Origin: Actinomadura cremea
Lineage (GTDB): Bacteria; Actinomycetota; Actinomycetes; Streptosporangiales; Streptosporangiaceae
NCBI RefSeq assembly: GCF_014648495.1
Contig: NZ_BMRF01000013.1
Coordinates: 1-64,000, forward strand
DNA: 64,000 nt
Direction of reading: 5' to 3'
Made by a program: the position numbers and the translations under genes. The notes below the pieces were generated by a model. That model ran no database searches, had not been told where the DNA came from, and saw only the letters and a program-made list of their open reading frames with translations. Shown piece by piece: positions 60,356 to 64,000 of this stretch. The first letter of the stretch is position 1. The number at the start of each line of letters is the position of its first letter.

Positions 60356-63300
60356 CGCTCGGTTCCGTCCGTGGGCGCGGTGACGCGGGCGAGGTCGGCG
60401 AGGACTTCGGAGACGACGACCGGATCGAGGTCGCGCGTGGAGGTCAGCCGGACGCTGCGGAAGACCTGGTCCTCGGGGTCGCCCACGGAGATGCCGGGAT
60501 CGAGGTCGATGTGGACGCCGCACCCGGGCCCGGGATGGTAGAACTCCTGCTCGATGCCCGCGTCCATCGGCGCGCCGCGCTCCCAGCCGCGCCGGACGAG
60601 GCCGAGCAGGGCGCCGGCCGGGACCCACACGCCCTCGAAGCGGGCCAGCCGGCCGGTCTCGCGCTCCTCGCCGGTGAGCGTGTGGACGGCGCGCTGGAGC
60701 TGCGGGAACGGCTGCAGGATCTCGTAGTCGGCGAACACCTCCGACCACCTCTTCACCTCGTTCCCCAGGTGGACCGGGTGCGCGACGCGGATCCGGGCGG
60801 TCGCGGGAAGGGTGACGGTGTCGTCGTCGACGTCCGCGTAGGTTCCGTCCTCGGCGACGCGGAACGCCCCGGCGTCCTCGGCCAGCCAGACCAGGCGGCC
60901 GACGACGTTCCGGACGAGGGGATGGCGGACGAGGTGCTCGGCGAACTCGTCCGGAGTCCAGCGGCGGCCGGTGAGCATGGCCTGCTCGAAACGGGCGAGC
61001 TGGTCGGACGCGACCGTGCGCAGGTCCTTCTTGAAGCTCGAGAAGCGCTTGTGGGCGGCGGGGGCGAGGTCCGGGTCGTCGCCCGCGCCGGGCTTGGGCA
61101 GGGACTTGCGGGGCTTGCCGTTCCCGTCGGCGATGGTCGGCCTGAGCTGATCGTCGAGCGCGATCGTGAAGCGGCGCGGGCCGTAGCCGAGGGTGAGCGT
61201 GCCGTCCGCGTCCAGCCCGAAGTCGGGGACGAGCCGGTCGGCGAGCTGCTCCGCGGTCAGTTCCAGTTCGGTCGCGAGCTCCTGGATCTTCTCCTGGGCG
61301 CGGCCCTTCAGGCCCTGGTACTTCACGCGCTGCGCGATCGCGTTGAGGTGGATCAGGGCCGTGTCGGTGCCGATCCCCGTCAGGACGTCCAGCCCGACCA
61401 CCGCCTTGGCGTGCCCGCCGTCGCCCGGCCACGCCCGGATCACCGGGGCGAGGCGCCGGACCGTCTCGTCGTCGCCGGTCAGCGCGAGCTGGGCGAGCGC
61501 CCACTTGTCCGCGGACGGCGCGCCGCCGAACTCCCACCGGCGGAACAGCGCCCACCCGAACTCGGCGAGGGAGGCCGGGTCGCACAGCTCGCGGACGGCC
61601 TGGACGCCGGCGTACTCGGCGCCGGGCTGGGACATCGCCAGCATCGTCGCGACGTGCCGGACGGCGTCGTCCGGGAGGGCCCGCGCGCGGTCGCGAAGGA
61701 GGATCTGGGGAAGGACGCCCGGGTCGACCCATGCGACGTCCGGCATCTTCGCGGGCAGGTCGTCCAGCGGGTCGGCGGCCAGCAGCGCCTCGATCGCGGC
61801 GGCGGCCCGGTCGCCGTGGAGCGGGCCGCCCAGCTCGCGGGCCGCCTCGACGATCGGGGCCGCGCCGTGCCGCCCCGCGATGAGGCGGAGGGCGGCCTCG
61901 GCGCCGCGGCGGGCGGCGCCGGCCTTGCCGAGCGCGTCCGGGACGAGGGAGGGCGCGGCAGCGGTGCCGTGCCGGCGGAACCAGGCGCGGGCCGTCTTGC
62001 CGGCGGCCTTGCGGCGGACGAGCCAGTCGGCCATCGTCCGCGCGATCTCGTCGGTGCGCAGCGGCAGCACGTACTGCCCGTACGCGGGGGCGTTGCGGCG
62101 GGCGAGGGACAGGGCGGGGTCGCGGGCGTCCAGTTCGAGGCGCGCGACGAGAGCCGGCAGCCAGACGTCCGCCTGCCACTGGTTCTCGGGTTCCCAGCCC
62201 GCCATGAGCGGTCGCAGCAGGTCCTCGGGCCCGGTGGCGAACAGCATGGCCCAGCTCGGCAGGGGGTAGCTTCCCGGTGGGAAGGCGGCGGCCGCCCCGG
62301 CGTAGTCGAAGTCCCTCTCGTGCCAGGCGGCGGGCACCCGCGCCAGCCAGGCGTCGCGCTCGCCGGGCGCCCACTCGACCGCCCGGACGCCCGGGGCGGG
62401 CAGGTCCCTGATGACGACGGGCTTCGGCTTCTCGCGGGGACGCGTCCACGGCGGCTCCGCCAGCAGCGGCGGCAGGTCGGCGGTGGGCGGGCGGCGGTCG
62501 AGGATCGTCCGGACCGCGGCCCGCCGGGCGGGCGGGAGGTCGCGCGCGACCTCCTCGGCGACGGCCGGGACCTGGCGGACGTGCGCGGCGAGGATGTCGG
62601 CGGCCAGCGGCGACGAGGAGGCCGACAGCAGGCGCACGGCGCGGGCCGGGAAGCGCTGCACGGCGGTCCTGAGGGCGGTGACGGCCTCGGGGCGGCGGAG
62701 CCGTGCGGTGAGGGCCTGGAACGCCGCGTCGACGGGGAGCGCGGCGAGGGCCGCCAGGGGAAGCCCGTCGCCGACGGTCGGGTCGTCCAGCAGCTCGGTC
62801 AGGAGCGGCACGACGGGCTCGGGGCCGACGGCCTCGAGCAGCGTCGCGACGACGTCCTGATCGAGTGCGTGGCCGCGCAGCCGCTCGATCTCCGCGACCT
62901 GGTGCGGCCGTCCGACCGCGCAGTACAGCAGCCAGGGCACGCCGAAGAAGCTGCTCACGAGGTGGCCCGGGTTCGCGCACACGTCCTCGACCCAGTCCTC
63001 GCGGGTCGGCACCAGGTACGCGGCGATCGCCCGCTGGAGGTCGTGGCGGCGGACGCCGGAGATACGGTCGACCGCCTCGGCGTACACGTCGTCGGGCGCG
63101 GCGGCGAGGCGGGCGCGCACCGACCGGGCGGTGTTGCGGTCGAAGGCCCAAGGGGCGAACGTCTGCTGGGGCCTGCGGTGGCCGGGCGGGTACACGTCCC
63201 GGTGTTGCGGGGACGTGTACACGATCCCGCCCAGTTCCACGAGGGCGTGGGCGGCGAACGCGGGCCCGTGCTCGACGATCAGGGCGTCGATGAACTGGGG

Positions 63301-63624
63301 GCCGGACGGGCGCCCCGCCGCCGCGTCGGACCCGTCGAGCTGGGCGGCGACGAGCCCGACCGCCACCGCGCCGAGCGGGTCCGGCTCGCCGCCCAGGTGG
63401 GCGAGGGCGGCCGCGGCGACGTCGGCGGCGGCGCCGGGCGACGCGAGAACGGCCTCGACGCCGTCCCGGACGGCGTCCACGTGCGCCCGGACGCGCTCGG
63501 CCGCGGTCTCGTCCAGGGCGGGCGGGCTCGGGACCTCCGGGCGGTCCCGGCGCGGGTGGCGGGCGTCCGGCCAGCCGTCCGGCATGACCAGCGTGTTCTC
63601 GTCGGGCCCGGTCGTATTGATCAT
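60352..63624 (-). CDS. DUF4132 paralogue g, first gene of the array
   Basis: 1090 residues. The head is slightly longer (MINTTGPDENTLVMPDGW, then HPRRDRPEVP); copy-specific patch near residues 128-165 (YTSPQHRDVYPPGHRRPQQ); LPPLLAEPPWTRPR; VEWAPGERDAW; LGYGPRRFTIALDDQLRP (Gly for Asp in the usual LDYGPRRF); ADYEILQPFPQLQRAVHTL; end STRDLDPVVVSEVLADLARVT. It is the promoter-proximal gene, preceded four bases upstream by a 15-bp palindrome. Its stop overlaps the start of copy f as ATGA, so all translation downstream may depend on this start. Confidence 0.88.
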   Translation of the reverse strand: MINTTGPDENTLVMPDGWPDARHPRRDRPEVPSPPALDETAAERVRAHVDAVRDGVEAVLASPGAAADVAAAALAHLGGEPDPLGAVAVGLVAAQLDGSDAAAGRPSGPQFIDALIVEHGPAFAAHALVELGGIVYTSPQHRDVYPPGHRRPQQTFAPWAFDRNTARSVRARLAAAPDDVYAEAVDRISGVRRHDLQRAIAAYLVPTREDWVEDVCANPGHLVSSFFGVPWLLYCAVGRPHQVAEIERLRGHALDQDVVATLLEAVGPEPVVPLLTELLDDPTVGDGLPLAALAALPVDAAFQALTARLRRPEAVTALRTAVQRFPARAVRLLSASSSPLAADILAAHVRQVPAVAEEVARDLPPARRAAVRTILDRRPPTADLPPLLAEPPWTRPREKPKPVVIRDLPAPGVRAVEWAPGERDAWLARVPAAWHERDFDYAGAAAAFPPGSYPLPSWAMLFATGPEDLLRPLMAGWEPENQWQADVWLPALVARLELDARDPALSLARRNAPAYGQYVLPLRTDEIARTMADWLVRRKAAGKTARAWFRRHGTAAAPSLVPDALGKAGAARRGAEAALRLIAGRHGAAPIVEAARELGGPLHGDRAAAAIEALLAADPLDDLPAKMPDVAWVDPGVLPQILLRDRARALPDDAVRHVATMLAMSQPGAEYAGVQAVRELCDPASLAEFGWALFRRWEFGGAPSADKWALAQLALTGDDETVRRLAPVIRAWPGDGGHAKAVVGLDVLTGIGTDTALIHLNAIAQRVKYQGLKGRAQEKIQELATELELTAEQLADRLVPDFGLDADGTLTLGYGPRRFTIALDDQLRPTIADGNGKPRKSLPKPGAGDDPDLAPAAHKRFSSFKKDLRTVASDQLARFEQAMLTGRRWTPDEFAEHLVRHPLVRNVVGRLVWLAEDAGAFRVAEDGTYADVDDDTVTLPATARIRVAHPVHLGNEVKRWSEVFADYEILQPFPQLQRAVHTLTGEERETGRLARFEGVWVPAGALLGLVRRGWERGAPMDAGIEQEFYHPGPGCGVHIDLDPGISVGDPEDQVFRSVRLTSTRDLDPVVVSEVLADLARVTAPTDGTER

Positions 63625-63627
63625 GGA

Positions 63628-63642
63628 CCCGTACCGTACGGG
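63628..63642. promoter_or_regulatory. palindrome before the DUF4132 operon
   Basis: CCCGTAC-C-GTACGGG, a perfect 7-bp inverted repeat, ends four bases before the ATG of copy g on the minus strand. A TTGTCA (-35-like) lies just upstream at 63650-63655. With that spacing the transcript would start close to the ATG, so the dyad would cover the promoter's downstream half, as an operator would. Confidence 0.5.
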
Positions 63643-63671
63643 AGTTCACTGACAAACCCGTCCGGAACAGG

Positions 63672-64000
63672 TCATTCTGCGGAGTGCATGTCCCGCTCGA
63701 CGCGCTCGGCGGCCTTGCGGGCGGCGATCAGCACCGGGTCCCAGACGGGTGAGAACGGCGGCGCGTAGGCGAGGTCGAGGCCCGTCATCTCCTCGACCGT
63801 CATCCCGTTCCAGAGCATCACCGCGAGGCCGTCCACCCGCTTCGCGGCGCCCTCCTCACCGACGATCTGCGCGCCGAGCAGCCGTCCCGAGCGGCGCTCG
63901 ACGACCAGCTTGGTGGTCATCGAGGTGGCGTCCGGGTGGTACCCGGCGCGGGTCGTGGACTCGACCGCGACGCTGAGCGTCGCGAACCCGGCGGCGGCCG
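63672..64000 (-). CDS. C-terminal end of FAD-dependent pyridine-nucleotide-disulfide oxidoreductase
   Basis: The last ~109 residues of a gene that begins beyond the window end; the frame is open to 64000. The visible part is the dimerisation domain: ATLSVAVESTTRAGYHPDA, MTTKLVVERRSGRLLGAQIVG, EEGAAKRVDGLAVMLWNGM, then LDLAYAPPFSPVWDPVLIAA, a signature of CoA-disulfide reductase/NADH-oxidase-type flavoproteins. These use NAD(P)H and FAD to reduce disulfides or oxygen. The exact substrate cannot be assigned without the active-site half. Its stop is 47 bases upstream of the DUF4132 operon start, same strand. Confidence 0.85.
   Translation of the reverse strand, partial: AAAGFATLSVAVESTTRAGYHPDATSMTTKLVVERRSGRLLGAQIVGEEGAAKRVDGLAVMLWNGMTVEEMTGLDLAYAPPFSPVWDPVLIAARKAAERVERDMHSAE

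Noticed and set aside
57047-63655. A 2202-codon minus-strand frame spanning copies f and g
   Set aside because: Its first half is a shifted reading of copy g; only the part from 60355 is a real protein (copy f).
1-64000. tRNA genes, integrase, transposase or insertion sequences marking an island boundary
   Set aside because: None could be recognised on either strand, so no attachment site or mobile element is claimed.

Overview
The window is very GC-rich with strong third-position G/C bias, actinomycete-style GTG starts and many translationally coupled genes. A helix-turn-helix/DUF5753 regulator with two DUF397 proteins and an anti-sigma-like ATPase points to a filamentous actinomycete, probably of the Actinomadura/Streptomyces type (inference). 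No rRNA, tRNA, CRISPR array, integrase or insertion sequence was seen.

Layout. 1-2691 (-): most of a DUF4132 protein cut by the window edge. 2795-5489 (+): a cystathionine lyase/synthase-type PLP enzyme and an FAD monooxygenase. 5540-7216 (-): a Ser/Thr kinase with a 9-bp minisatellite. 7269-33348: a class 1 DISARM anti-phage locus, all on the minus strand in the order drmD, drmMI, drmA, drmB, drmC, but split between drmMI and drmA by about 12.4 kb. That insert holds an operon of two dynamin-like GTPases plus a TIR-domain protein (14204-20991), a three-helix membrane protein, a HIT protein, a small PD-(D/E)XK-like protein and a WhiJ/AbaA-type regulatory cassette (24413-26138).

33986-40351 (+): an operon of two paralogous, internally duplicated TPR-like proteins flanking an HSP90-family ATPase. 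A 40-bp repeated promoter-like element precedes the first TPR gene and the HSP90 gene. 40359-40934 (-): a PycTM-type Pycsar effector with no cyclase in view. 41087-42385 (+): an unrecognised protein with a helical-repeat N-terminus.

42410-63624 (-): seven consecutive DUF4132 paralogues, mostly joined by ATGA overlaps, with a palindrome before the first gene. The copies share a short N-terminal head and a conserved C-terminal half. They differ sharply in a patch near residues 125-165; two copies have lost most of the N-terminal region. 63672-64000 (-): the C-terminal end of a flavin-dependent disulfide oxidoreductase.

The whole reads as a defence and conflict island: DISARM (restriction-like), TIR plus dynamins (NAD+ and membrane), PycTM (membrane effector), HSP90/TPR, and a diversified DUF4132 array, bounded on both sides by DUF4132 genes. 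The DISARM assignment is strong. Defence roles for the TIR/dynamin operon, the HSP90/TPR operon and the DUF4132 array are inference from domain content and context.
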